DNA of 54,618 bases, from NCBI RefSeq assembly GCF_009769385.1, contig NZ_VKAB01000052.1:1-54618 (forward strand), in the 5' to 3' direction. Shown one piece after another: positions 15,241 through 24,476 of the stretch (position 1 is its first letter; the number at the start of each line of letters is the position of its first letter). The DNA is from Saccharothrix deserti (lineage in GTDB: Bacteria; Actinomycetota; Actinomycetes; Mycobacteriales; Pseudonocardiaceae). Both the position numbers and the translations under genes were made by a program. The notes beneath the pieces are model-generated. The model saw nothing but the letters and a program-made list of their open reading frames with translations. It made no database searches and was not told the DNA's origin.

Positions 15241-17975
15241 GGACCACCCCTTCCGAACTGTCCGACCAGCTCCGCCCGCGTCTGCACACCCAGCTTGCGG
15301 TAGGCGTTGGACAGGTGGCTTTCGACCGTGCGCACGGTGACGAACAGCGCGTCCGCGATCTCCCGGTTGGTCCGGCCGTCGGCGGCCAGTGCCGCGACTC
15401 GGTGTTCACTGCGTGTGAGTGCGTCCACCGGCGTCGCGCTCACCTCTGCCATCCGGCCGCCCGCGAGGTCGAGTCCGGCTCTGGCGACCTGTGCGGCCGA
15501 GACGTCACCGCAGCTCACCGCGAGCTCGACGGCCGTCCGGAAGCTCTTGCGGGCGGCCTTGTCATGTCCGTCGGTCAGCAGCGCGTGGCCGAGCGCCGTG
15601 CGCGCCACGATCTCGTAGGGGCGGGAGTAGGAGGCCGCGAGCTCGCGGACCGCCTCCTCCAGCGTGGCCGCCTTCCCCTGGCCGGACGTGATCAGCCCCG
15701 TGGCCAGCAGCGCGTACCCGCGGGCGGCCGGAGTGTCCCAGCGCACGGCCCACTCCGTGCCGCGCTCCACCAGGTCGACCGCGGCGGCCGGTCGCCCGAG
15801 GTCGGCGAGCACCATGGTCGCCTCCAGCCACCACGGGGCCAGCACCGGGTTCCGCACGCCCATCCCGTCGAGCTCCCGGCCGTACCGGAGCAGCACATCG
15901 AGCGCGCCCTCGCGGTCATCGGCGTCGGACAGCAGTCGGGCGTGGGTGATCATCAGCGTCCCGTATTCGCTCACGCTGCGCGGGGTTCCCCCCAGGGTGA
16001 ACATCGCCGCCGCACGGGAGCTGTCGCCCCGTCGGATGAGCACCGAGGCGAGAGTCCTCCTCGTCCACTCCTGCTCGGTGACCCACCCGGCCTCTTCCGC
16101 GATGCTGAGCGCGCCTTCGGCGTCCGTTTCCGCGTCCTTCAGGTCGCCCGAGTCCAGCCGGAGGCACGCGCGAATGTTGAGTGCCACGTGGTGGACGCAC
16201 GGGTCGGCACGCCGCGAGGTGGCGTCGAGCACCCCGTCCAGCACGGCGAGGGCGTCGTCCGGTGCGCCGGCGAGGTGGAGCACCTGTGCCAAGGGCAGGT
16301 CCCACAAGTCATACAGGTCGGTCCGGCGGGCCACGCCTACCGCGGCCAGTTCGAGTGCCCGTCGCGCCGAGCCGCCGGACAGCATCTCGACGCGGGCCAA
16401 CTGGTGCGCCAGCCGCCGCGCGGCCGCCGTCCGACCGGTCGGCACGGCGGTCGCCCGCCCGCGGACCAGCGCTTCGGCGGTCGTGTCGGGATGACCGATG
16501 CCGATCAAGAGCACGGTCGACTCGACCAGCAGCCGCAGCTCGCTGTCCGCGTCGGCGGGCAGGTCGCGCAGCGAGTCCGTCAACACGGGAAACGCCTCGT
16601 CCGGCCGTCGCTGCGCCAGCGCGACGAGGGCATACACGACCGCGAGGGACGCCCGTGCGACCGGGTCGGCTAGTTCCGCCAGCGCCTCGGCGAACACGGG
16701 CAGCGCGGCCTCGGGATCCGTCCGGGTGAGCGCCATGGCCAAGTCGACCCGCACCTCGACCGGTGCGATCCCTGAGGCCACCACCCGGCTCAGGTACCGC
16801 GCGGCGACGTCCGGCGCGCCGGCGGCGGCGGCCGACTGGGCGGCCTCGCGCAGCACGGACACCATCCACGGCTCGGTCGGCTCCGGCACCGACACGAGCA
16901 GGCGAGCGATCTCCCGAACGGGACGCCCCCCGTCGGCCAGCAACCGTGCCGCGCGGACCCGCAGAGCACCCAGCTCCGCCCTGTCCATCACGCTGAGCAC
17001 GGTGTCGGGCAGGTGGTCGATGCGGAAATCCCGGCCGTCCGGCGTGAGCACCCGGAAGTCCAAGAGTGCGGTACGCGCCGCCGACATGGCCCCCGTCGAG
17101 TGACCGAACAACGCTCCGACGGTCTCCGGAGAGGCGGCGGTGCCCAACAGCGCCACGCCGGAGGCGTACTGCCGCACCGGCTCGCTCTGCTCCGACAGCC
17201 ACGCTCCCGTACAGGCGATCCCCCACGCGCTACCCACCTCGCGCACCCGGTCGACCGCCGAGGCGTCGGGCGACAGGCCCTCGACCCGCAGTCGCACCAG
17301 CAGCTCGGCGACGACTCCGGGGAAGCCGAGGGTCACCTCCATGCAGACGGCCAGGAAGCCGTCGTCGGGAGTGGCGCCCAGTTCGCGGCCCAAGTACTCG
17401 CCGACGTGTTCCGCCGACAGCGGCCGGACGTCGAGGACCGTGGTGTGGAGCAAGCCGGCGAGGTCCGCGAACAGCACCTCGCCCACACCGCGCACGCCGC
17501 TCGGAACGGCCAGCACGACCAGGAGCGGCAGGTCCGCCGCGCGCCGGGCCAGGAAGTCGAGCCACCGCGCGCTGGCAGGGTCGCACCGGTGCGCATCGTC
17601 CAGCACGAGCACCAGTGGCCGGTCCGCGGCGAGGCGCACCACGCGCCGGTACAGGGCGTACGACACCGAGTAGTCGTCCGACCGAAGCGTCACGGACTCG
17701 CCACGCAGAATTCCGTCGGCCCGCGCACCGAACAGGCCCCGCACCGCGGCGAAGGCCTCCTCACGGACAGTGCAGGCGGTGTGCAGCACCGTCACGTCGT
17801 CGGAGAGCGACTCGCGGGCGAGGTCGAGCACGGTCGACTTGCCGACGCCCGGAGCGCCTTCGACGATGAGCAGGCCGGGGTTGCCGAGCGCCGCCTCGCG
17901 GACGCGGGCGACGATGCCGGCGACCTCGTCCTCGCGGCCGACCGGTCGTTGGACGACCGTGGTGTCGTGTTCCAT
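15237..17975 (-). CDS. LAL-family transcriptional regulator (first gene of LAL operon)
   Basis: ATG at 17975 (MEHDTTVVQRPVGRE) follows GGGGGAG; a more upstream ATG at 18020 lacks a site. The 912-residue protein has Walker A GAPGVGKS at 40-47, Walker B LVLVLDDAHRCDP near 130 and a C-terminal HTH (LTRSEHRVAALAADGRTNRE, then LSNAYRKLGVQTRAEL). It leads an operon of three overlapping genes ending at 10026. A direct-repeat site lies 449 bp upstream at 18424-18441. Likely an activator of secondary metabolism. Confidence 0.92.
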   Translation of the reverse strand: MEHDTTVVQRPVGREDEVAGIVARVREAALGNPGLLIVEGAPGVGKSTVLDLARESLSDDVTVLHTACTVREEAFAAVRGLFGARADGILRGESVTLRSDDYSVSYALYRRVVRLAADRPLVLVLDDAHRCDPASARWLDFLARRAADLPLLVVLAVPSGVRGVGEVLFADLAGLLHTTVLDVRPLSAEHVGEYLGRELGATPDDGFLAVCMEVTLGFPGVVAELLVRLRVEGLSPDASAVDRVREVGSAWGIACTGAWLSEQSEPVRQYASGVALLGTAASPETVGALFGHSTGAMSAARTALLDFRVLTPDGRDFRIDHLPDTVLSVMDRAELGALRVRAARLLADGGRPVREIARLLVSVPEPTEPWMVSVLREAAQSAAAAGAPDVAARYLSRVVASGIAPVEVRVDLAMALTRTDPEAALPVFAEALAELADPVARASLAVVYALVALAQRRPDEAFPVLTDSLRDLPADADSELRLLVESTVLLIGIGHPDTTAEALVRGRATAVPTGRTAAARRLAHQLARVEMLSGGSARRALELAAVGVARRTDLYDLWDLPLAQVLHLAGAPDDALAVLDGVLDATSRRADPCVHHVALNIRACLRLDSGDLKDAETDAEGALSIAEEAGWVTEQEWTRRTLASVLIRRGDSSRAAAMFTLGGTPRSVSEYGTLMITHARLLSDADDREGALDVLLRYGRELDGMGVRNPVLAPWWLEATMVLADLGRPAAAVDLVERGTEWAVRWDTPAARGYALLATGLITSGQGKAATLEEAVRELAASYSRPYEIVARTALGHALLTDGHDKAARKSFRTAVELAVSCGDVSAAQVARAGLDLAGGRMAEVSATPVDALTRSEHRVAALAADGRTNREIADALFVTVRTVESHLSNAYRKLGVQTRAELVGQFGRGGP

Positions 17976-18423
17976 GTGTCGTGCTCCCCCGTTCCTGGCT
18001 CGTCGTGCCGGGTCTACCACCCGGTCAGCTCCCGGTGTTCGACAGCGCCGGTCGAGCGGCTGGTCCGGGCAGTGGCGTCAACGCGTCGCCGCCGTCGAGC
18101 AGTGCCAAGGCGACGCGCGATGCCAAGGGGACCATCGCTGGTGCACGTGGCGGTCCCGCCGTAGCCGACGAGGCCGAGCGTCGCCCCGTGCGCATCGACC
18201 GAGGAAACCATCCACCGGAAATGCATTTCCCCCTCGCCGCGACACCTGGAGTCCACACCGGACTCGAGGATCCGGCGGACGGTTCGGCGCCGGGTAGTCC
18301 CTCCGCGACAGGGCGACCCGCCGTTGTCCGGAAAGGACTCCACTCCGACACTCCGTTCGGGCAATTGGAACGACGTACCGCATCCGCACACACTAGACGC
18401 CGCCAGGCCAGTGACCTCGCGGG

Positions 18424-18441
18424 CTTGAGGTTTACTTAAGG
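18424..18441 (-). promoter_or_regulatory. Candidate activator site: 7-bp direct repeats, 11-bp period (site C)
   Basis: CTTGAGG, four bases, CTTAAGG on the plus strand. It shares the repeat unit and period of sites A and B, yet the flanking DNA differs, so it is not simply part of the same duplication. The next gene downstream on the minus strand is the first LAL of the operon (start 17975). Confidence 0.4.
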
Positions 18442-18797
18442 TGAGTGTCCGATGCGCACAGCGTAACGTGAAGGGGTTCGACCGGGTCGCCGCGAGGAGG
18501 TACCAGGAGGTCGCTCCGACGTGCCGGTACGGGTAACAGCCGAACCCGAAACCGGTGTCGATCGGACTGCCGGCGGCGACCACACCCGCCCGTGCGGGCA
18601 GCGCCCTCCCGCCGAAGGTCTGGCCGGCACCGAGGAGTTCCTGTGCCGACTCGAAACATCCCGGACATACCCAGGACATCACCACCAAGGTCTGGGACTT
18701 CCCCAGTCCGCTGTCGACACATCTCCCGGACCATGGATCGAAACGACGACGGCCGACAGCCACTCCGGCGGACGCGATCACCGGCGGTTCGTGAAGT

Positions 18798-18836
18798 GCC
18801 GTGGTCCGACGGCGCGCCCTATCGCCGGACCACGGC
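18798..18836. promoter_or_regulatory. Inverted repeat, possible operator or terminator
   Basis: GCCGTGGTCCG and its exact complement CGGACCACGGC are separated by 17 bases. It lies about 360 bp beyond the end of the GH95-like gene, which is transcribed towards it, so it might end that transcript. An operator role is equally possible. Confidence 0.35.
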
Positions 18837-19200
18837 GACTACGGGCGGTTCCACAAGGAGCGTGACATCGACAGCCACCACTTCATGCGCGCCACCGCCT
18901 TGGCAGCTACCGCATGATGACGCCCGTATTCGCCGGAGCACCACGCCCCGCCACGCACTGATCCTGCCGGCGGGTGTGCCCGCCGCGTTGCCGGCTCGCC
19001 GCCGGGGAGCGGTGGACGGACAAGCAGTTGCGCCGACGCGCCGACCACCTGTGGCGGCTCCTCGGGCGTGCCTCGCTCAAACCCACGCCGCCGGGCCGGC
19101 TCGGGCACGTCGGGCGACCGTGACCTGTTCCACCCCCCGCCGTCGAGGCAACGCCACAACCCACCGCGCTCCACGGCGATCGCCGTCACCCGCCGGTCGG

Positions 19201-20901
19201 TCACAGCCGGCGGAACGCCGCGACCTGGATGAGTCCGCTGTCCAGCACGTGGCGGTGCCACGGCATCGTGCGCAAGACACGCGTGCGCCCCTGGTACCTG
19301 ATGCGGATCTCGCCGCCGTCGGCGGGCGCCTGGACCACGACATGGCGCAGCATCGAGTCTTTCCACACCATGTCGATGGTGACGCCGCCGCGTGCCAGCA
19401 GGCCGCTCACCAAGCCCTCCGGCCACTGGCGTGGCAGCGCCGGCAGGACCTCGACGTCGCCCGTGTGGCTTTGCAGCAGCATCTCCGCGATCGCCGCCGT
19501 GAGCTCGATGTTCACCCGGCCGCCGTGCAACGCCGGCGGCAGGCCGGCGATCACCTCGGCGAGGGCGGCGTGGGCGCGCTCGCCGTCACCCGATCTCGCC
19601 CACGCGGTGACCGGAGAGGCACCGGACACGGATCGGTCTTCCCCGGTCGGGACCGCGCTCTCCGGTGTCGCGCTCCGCAGTCCTGCTGGGACAAGGCATG
19701 ATTCGGCCGTGCCTGACCGGACATCGTGCAGGGCCGAGGGCCTGGGTGGGATCGGCAACCGTTTCAGGTGGTCGCGCACCCGCGTGATGACGGGACCGCT
19801 CGCGCCGAGGATCTTGCTCGCCTCGACCACCTGCGTGAAGACCTGCCGGAGCAGGGCGCCGACCCGGTGGTCGGCCGGCCCGTGACGCTCGTCGAGCCAC
19901 GCGCAGCCGAGTTCGGCGGTGCGCACGACGACAGGCCATACCACCGTGCCGAGCCGATGCCTGTTCGGCCGGAAAGCGTTGTGCTCCCACAGGTAGGTGC
20001 TCAGCCGCGCATCGGCCACCAGCCGATCGAGCCAGGTGCCATCGCGGCGCGCGGCACCCTCGGGAGTGTCGCCGAACCGCTCCACGAAACGCACTAGCGA
20101 CTCGTGGTACTCCGGCAGCGCTGTGTGCGATGACGAGCCCAGCCACGTCCTGTCCACGGCCTTGGTGACGGACACGTGCCGACCGAGGTGGAACAGTTTC
20201 GCGACCAGCGTCGGAGGGACGTCGCCCGCCGAGACCCGGGCGAGGAACTGGTCGACCGTCAGCCGCGCGGCACGCCCGAATCGCAGCCGGATGTCCTCGA
20301 ACTCCAGGCGGCGCGCGCGCAGCGCGGCGGCGCGGAACCTCTTCCAGCCCCGGCCCGCGACCTTGTCGACCACCGCGCGTGCCTGCCGCACGCACCGATC
20401 GGGATCACGGTCGGGCTCCGCGAGCGGTCCCCGGTCGCCAGTGCGGAACGCGAGGTACACGCACACCGAGTGATCTCCTTCGTCGTGGAGCGCGATCGCC
20501 ATCGCGTAGGGCGTGCCGTCCGCGCCCACGCCCGCCAGTTCGGTGCCTCCTCCGGTCAGCCACGCGGTCGCCCGCGCGCCGCCTTCCGCCCACACCCGAA
20601 TGCCGATGACGCCGCTCCGCCCGTCGCACACCACTTCCCGGCGCACCGGCGTGCGACCGATCCGGTAATCCACCGTGTGGATGCCCGAGCGCAAGTCCAG
20701 TTGCCTGCCGTAGTCCTCGACCGGCCCGCCGTGCGGCGCGTGCACGGCCACGGTCAGGTCGCCAAGCGGCTCAACCTGCGTGTCCATATTGGACAGCTCA
20801 AGCCGTTCCTCTTCCACCGCGCCGAAGCACAGCGCGCTGACTCGGCCGGTGCCTACCGGTAGCGCTTCGCCGGCGGCGCGTGCCGGCGTGTCGAACCACA
20901 T
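19201..20901 (-). CDS. GH95-like (alpha-L-fucosidase family) protein, shortened
   Basis: ATG at 20901 follows AGAGGTGA. The N-terminus (WFDTPARAAGEALPVGTGRV, then FGAVEEERLELSN) is the GH95 N-terminal beta domain. The C-terminus (AAIAEMLLQSHTGDVEVLPA, then LPRQWPEGLVSGLLARGG) is the typical GH95 end. Members are usually 750-800 residues; this one is 566. The catalytic barrel is shortened. The conserved NxNxxMNYWP block is absent, and where the family has QIDGNFGG before AAIAEMLLQ this protein reads VNIELTAA. No signal peptide is visible. Probably catalytically dead, or with an altered role; the frame itself is open. Confidence 0.7.
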   Translation of the reverse strand: MWFDTPARAAGEALPVGTGRVSALCFGAVEEERLELSNMDTQVEPLGDLTVAVHAPHGGPVEDYGRQLDLRSGIHTVDYRIGRTPVRREVVCDGRSGVIGIRVWAEGGARATAWLTGGGTELAGVGADGTPYAMAIALHDEGDHSVCVYLAFRTGDRGPLAEPDRDPDRCVRQARAVVDKVAGRGWKRFRAAALRARRLEFEDIRLRFGRAARLTVDQFLARVSAGDVPPTLVAKLFHLGRHVSVTKAVDRTWLGSSSHTALPEYHESLVRFVERFGDTPEGAARRDGTWLDRLVADARLSTYLWEHNAFRPNRHRLGTVVWPVVVRTAELGCAWLDERHGPADHRVGALLRQVFTQVVEASKILGASGPVITRVRDHLKRLPIPPRPSALHDVRSGTAESCLVPAGLRSATPESAVPTGEDRSVSGASPVTAWARSGDGERAHAALAEVIAGLPPALHGGRVNIELTAAIAEMLLQSHTGDVEVLPALPRQWPEGLVSGLLARGGVTIDMVWKDSMLRHVVVQAPADGGEIRIRYQGRTRVLRTMPWHRHVLDSGLIQVAAFRRL

Positions 20902-21798
20902 CAGGTACTCACCTCTAGTGCGCAACGGCCACCACTTCCCCTCCCGCCGGGAACGCGCGACCCTGCGACGCACGGAACAGGCACTGGCTGTTTTTGCGCC
21001 CGTGCCGTTCAAATTCCGTGCTGCTGCGCGAACTCTTCACGAAGGTCGGCGGCCGGACCTCACGCCGAGTCGACGGGCCGGCACCGGGAACGGCCGCGGC
21101 CGTGCACTCCGCGTCGTCGTGCGGACGGTGCCCGCTGTGTGCCGCACTGCCCCGAAACATCTGTGCCGACACCGCGTAGGTGACGACGATTCGCTGGAGA
21201 CAGCAGTCGAGCACGCCGCCGCCCCTTGGCGCCACGCCGCATGCGACCAGATCTCCGGCGACGCGGTATCGAAGCCCAGCGCTGCCGACGTTCAGGGCGT
21301 TGAGTTCGGTCAGCGCCTGTTGGGCGGTGTGCTCGTCGGGGTGGGCCACGGAGATCGTGTCGGTCACCGGTTCTCTTCTCCGCGTCACGAAATGGGGATT
21401 GCCGTCAGCGAACGGACGGGCCTTTTCTGTTCGGCGGATGGGTTGACCCCGTTTCCATCCTGACGCCGAAAGACCCGTCCGCCCGTCAGGCCTTACCAGC
21501 CGTCACCAACGTCACGAGCCGCAACAGTTGGTTGCACCGCAACGTGATGCGGGCCCCAGTAGTACGCTGTCCCTTCCTTACCAGGTGCTCCGTTCGGCCA
21601 GGCTCACGTTGTTGCGGTCGATGCACTGGTTTCGCGCGTCGGTCAGCGCGATGGCATAGGCCGAGCCCTCGTACGTCGACCAACCCCGACCCGTCACCAG
21701 TTCACCGCGGGCAAGCGCTGTGCCGGTCTGCGAACTCGTCCGGCGACGCCCATCTGGCCGGCGATTCGGCCATGTCGGTTCCTGCCTTCCGCTGTCGA
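20902..21798. other. Weakly coding stretch between the GH95-like gene and the PAS-LuxR gene
   Basis: One minus-strand frame (GTG at 21367 to 20915, starting VTDTISVAHPDEHTAQQALT, after AGAAGAGAA) could be a small protein of about 150 residues, but its second half is low-quality sequence and I recognise no family. A second minus frame ending near 21578 contains STYEGSAYAIALTDARNQCI, protein-like but without a start. Both are best regarded as possible relics. Confidence 0.3.
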
Positions 21799-22428
21799 TC
21801 AGGACTGCTTGACGTAGTCGGGCACAACGCGGGGCGGCCAACTGCCTGCATCGAGGATCCCCCTCGAAAACGCGCGGGAGACGAGCGTCGCACGGTTGAC
21901 CGCACCGAGCTTGCGCAGCATCGTTCCCACGTGGTACTCGACTCCCTGTCTGCTCAGGTACAGCCGGCAGGCCATGCCGGCAGTCGACTCACCGACTGCG
22001 ATCGCTTCGAGGATTCGGGCGTCGAGGTCGCTCAGGATCCGTTGGGGGGCGTCCGCAGCGCAGGCGGATGACACGGTCACCACCAACCCGCGCCGCACAG
22101 CCACCGCGACCACCTCGACGGCGGACGGCGCGCGGTCGACGCGGACGATCTCGGCGCTGTACGTGAACCCGCCACGCCGCTGGGCGAGCAGGCGCGCGCA
22201 CCGTCCGCGCAATGCCGGCCGCACCTCGCCGCGGAAGAGATCCACGAAATCGCGCCCGGTCAAGTCCTCGGCAGCAATCCCCAAAAGCGCCGCGAATTCG
22301 TTGCTAGCACTGCGCAACACAAGTCGTGCGTCCACCAGACCGGCATTCATCTCGGAAAGATTGAAACACCTCCCGGACTCGACATCATGACGCTCGCGCA
22401 ACAAGGACAGACCGGCCACCGAGGTCAC
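21799..22428 (-). CDS. PAS-LuxR transcriptional regulator, PimM-like
   Basis: The GTG at 22428 (VTSVAGLSLL) has GGGAGG about 8 bp upstream and gives 209 residues, close to PimM-type regulators (about 190). An N-terminal PAS domain (LVDARLVLRSASNEFAALLG, then LTGRDFVDLF) is followed by a LuxR HTH (LSDLDARILEAIAVGESTAG, LYLSRQGVEYHVGTMLRKLG). It ends with the diagnostic tail GSWPPRVVPDYV. These are positive regulators of polyene macrolide clusters. It lies next to a GH95-like gene and LAL remnants, with no polyene genes nearby. Confidence 0.9.
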   Translation of the reverse strand: MTSVAGLSLLRERHDVESGRCFNLSEMNAGLVDARLVLRSASNEFAALLGIAAEDLTGRDFVDLFRGEVRPALRGRCARLLAQRRGGFTYSAEIVRVDRAPSAVEVVAVAVRRGLVVTVSSACAADAPQRILSDLDARILEAIAVGESTAGMACRLYLSRQGVEYHVGTMLRKLGAVNRATLVSRAFSRGILDAGSWPPRVVPDYVKQS

Positions 22429-22639
22429 CTCAGATCCTCCCTGAAACATGACAACGCGAACCCCTAAAGGCTTGAAACCAATACAGCCCCACACCGCGTC
22501 GACAGCTTTCGGTGCGGATGATATTGAGCCCGAGAGCCGCGGGCAACGTCATCCACCAGATACTGTGGGTGGCCGTTCCGCGGAGGGTTCGGTCGCGCCC
22601 GTGGCAGCCGACGGCGTTGTGCGGTTCGGTCCGAGCGGT

Positions 22640-22800
22640 GGAGAAGCCGCCGGTGCGCGATCAATGCGACCGACGAGCGCCATGGGACCAGCACGGGTTG
22701 CGCCACCCCGAGCGGTCCAGTCGGTCGCCGCACTCCAAGAGCAGGAACGCCGCGCCCGCGAGGTCACCGCACAGCACCGCGTGCGCCCCCGGAGGGGGAG
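22640..22800 (-). pseudogene. LAL regulator fragment
   Basis: Minus-strand frames read GAHAVLCGDLAGAAFLLLEC, then GDRLDRSGWRNP. After a one-base shift near 22700 they continue as VLVPWRSSVALIAHRR. This matches the helical region of the LAL at 10026-12803 (RLDRSGWRNPVLFPWRSSLA). Only about 50 residues remain, with a transposase fragment directly upstream. A fifth LAL gene once stood here. Confidence 0.7.
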
Positions 22801-23115
22801 ACGTCGACCGCGAGCACCAGGCGACCACCGGCGGCACGCGGCAACGACATCCCCGCCAACGCGTCACGCAACCGGTCGGTGTCGACCCGGCCGTTGTTGA
22901 CCACGTCGTAGAGACCGCCGTGCCCGCGCCGATGCTCCGGCGCCAGTGACAGGCCGACCAGGGTCCGCACCGGTCCGTCGGCGCACAGAGTCGGCGCACA
23001 GAACGGCGTCGGCCAGTTCGAACAACCCGTCCGCACGACGGGTCAGGCAACGGTGGCACTCCCGCCGGAACCCGGACAACTCCCCGAGTGCGCGGTCCAC
23101 ACCGGGCACGGTGAC
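22790..23115 (-). pseudogene. Streptomyces-type transposase, N-terminal fragment, frameshifted
   Basis: The sequence begins near 23115 with VPGVDRALGELSGFRRECHR, CLTRRADGLFELADAVLCA. After a shift near 22985 it continues as DGPVRTLVGLSLAPEHRRGH and LPRAAGGRLVLAVDVS. This is the N-terminus of the large actinomycete transposase family whose members start with ...LGELSxFRxEFYxCLTRRAD. It is cut before any catalytic block by the LAL fragment. Confidence 0.6.
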
Positions 23116-23169
23116 GACACGACCATCGGTGCGGAAGCGCCGGGCGTGCACGGCTTGCCCTAAAGGGCG

Positions 23170-23340
23170 TACGGCCGGGCGGAGATCAAGACGCCATTCT
23201 GTTGGGACTCGCTCGACGAGTGGCGCGAGTTCGCCATGACCAAGTTCCCGCGCCATTGCGCTGCTCGGCTCAGCTACCTCAACGACATCGTCGAGAAGGT
23301 GCGCGCTGCCCTCCAGGAACGGCTTGAGGAAGCCGAACGG
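23170..23340 (+). pseudogene. Unrecognised protein fragment
   Basis: An open plus-strand frame reads YGRAEIKTPFCWDSLDEWRE, then FAMTKFPRHCAARLSYLND and IVEKVRAALQERLEEAE, with good codon bias and a plausible amphipathic C-terminal helix. It has no start or stop of its own and is bounded on the left by a transposase scrap and on the right by a truncated IS. I do not recognise the family. Confidence 0.4.
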
Positions 23341-23359
23341 GGACACCTGCCGGACGAGG

Positions 23360-24390
23360 CGGAGCAGTCTGTGGGTATCGAGGGACGGGACTGCCGCAGG
23401 CTGGTGTTGGGCCTCGGGTTGTAGGTGGTCGCGGGCTTGGTGGGGTCGGTGTCGGTTGTAGTGGGTCTCGTAGGTCTTGAGGATCTGTCGTGCGTGGGCT
23501 TCTCCCGTGAGGGTGTGGTCGAGGAGTTCGCGTCGGATGGTGCCGATGACTCGTTCACAGTGGGCGTTCATGCGAGGTGCCTGCGGAGCGCTGGTGACCA
23601 CGCGTAGGTCGTCGGCTTGGAAGACGGTGTCGAACGTCTGGCCGTACTTGCCGTCGCGGTCGCGGAGCAGGAAGCGCAGGGACGCCGTCCGGTGTCCGAG
23701 GTCGGAGGCAAGGTTTCTGGCCTGCTGCGCTGTCCAGGCCTGTGTGGGGTGGGCGGTGACGCCGGTGATGTGCAGGCGCCTGGTTCCGTGTTCGAGGAAC
23801 GCCAGCGCGTAGAGGCGTGTGCCGAGCACGGTGTCGAGGTGGAGGAAGTCCGTCGCGATAATGCCCTGGGCCTGGGCGGTGAGGAACTCCCGCCAGGTCG
23901 GGCCGGCGCGGCGGGGCGCTGGGTCGATGCCCGCGGAGTGCAGGATCTGCCAGACCGTCGAGGCGGCGATGCGATGGCCGAGGCGGGCCAGTTCGCCCTG
24001 GATCCGGCGGTGACCCCATCGCGGGTTCTCCCTGGCGAGCCGCAGCACGGGCGACTTGGTCGCTGCTCGAGTCGGTGGGCGTCCGGTACGTCGACGCGTG
24101 GAGTAGTCCCACTTGCGGGCCACGAGTTTGCGGTGCCAGGCGAGCAGGGTGCCCGGCGTGACAGGGAAGACCTCCCGCCAACGCCGACGATCCACCGGTC
24201 CAGCGAGGGCGGCGAACCAGAACCGATCCGCGGGCTCGTAGCGGACCGGACCCGCGAGTTGCCGGCGGAGTACCGCGTTCTCGTGCCGCAGCACGAGCAG
24301 CTCGACGGCCTTCGCCGCCTCGTTGCGCAGCAGCACCGACGGGGCGGACAGCAACTTCCGGGTGATCTTGTACAGGAGGGACACGATCAC
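23360..24390 (-). pseudogene. rve-integrase transposase (IS3/IS481-like), C-terminus lost
   Basis: ATG at 24390. An N-terminal helix-turn-helix region (LLVLRHENAVLRRQLAGPVR) is followed by a DDE integrase core: Asp in IIATDFLHLDT, Asp in LRDRDGKYGQTF, and Glu in PRMNAHCERVIGTIRRELLD. The expected end (LLRTRxxGGLINEYR) is missing. After LDTHRLLR the frame reads through unrelated DNA for another 150 codons, so the deletion removed about 20 residues plus the IS end. The core looks intact, but with only one terminal repeat it cannot move itself. Confidence 0.8.
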
Positions 24391-24433
24391 CCGGACATGC
24401 TCTCAAGCGGCATCTGCGCTGCTCTACCAGCGA

Positions 24434-24453
24434 CGATGACTTTTCGAGCGGCA
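24434..24453. repeat. Terminal inverted repeat of rve-type IS, copy 1
   Basis: The 20-bp sequence is the exact reverse complement of 31069-31088, the opposite end of the second partial copy. It starts with TG and ends with CA at the element boundary, as in IS3/IS481 relatives, and lies 24 bp downstream of the HMG-CoA lyase stop. Confidence 0.75.
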
Positions 24454-24476
24454 CAGGCGGGTCGCGCGGGCTGTCG

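Larger units (their letters stand above)
17976..19200. other. Long non-coding or decayed stretch upstream of the LAL operon
   Basis: No convincing gene was found in these 1.2 kb. It carries the LAL operon leader, the direct-repeat site at 18424-18441 and an 11-bp inverted repeat at 18798-18836. A minus-strand frame near 18700 begins MSWVCPGCFESAQELLG with a CxxC pair, but it has no clear ribosome site or family. Another plus-strand stretch near 18840 (YGRFHKERDIDSHHFMRATA) looks protein-like but stops quickly. Both could be gene scraps. Confidence 0.4.
23360..24453 (-). mobile_element. rve-type insertion sequence, copy 1, one end missing
   Basis: The upstream end relative to the transposase carries a terminal inverted repeat at 24434-24453 (reading inward TGCCGCTCGAAAAGTCATCG). 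The other end is lost near 23360, within the last 25 codons of the transposase. A second partial copy at 31069-31425 retains the opposite end with the identical 20-bp repeat, which identifies the true element boundaries. Confidence 0.75.

Noticed and set aside
18500..18781. Minus-strand frame with CPGC motif upstream of the LAL operon
   Set aside because: No ribosome site, and the continuation overlaps the direct-repeat promoter region.
20915..21367. Possible small protein with GTG start
   Set aside because: The second half looks random and no family was recognised; mentioned under the gap entry only.
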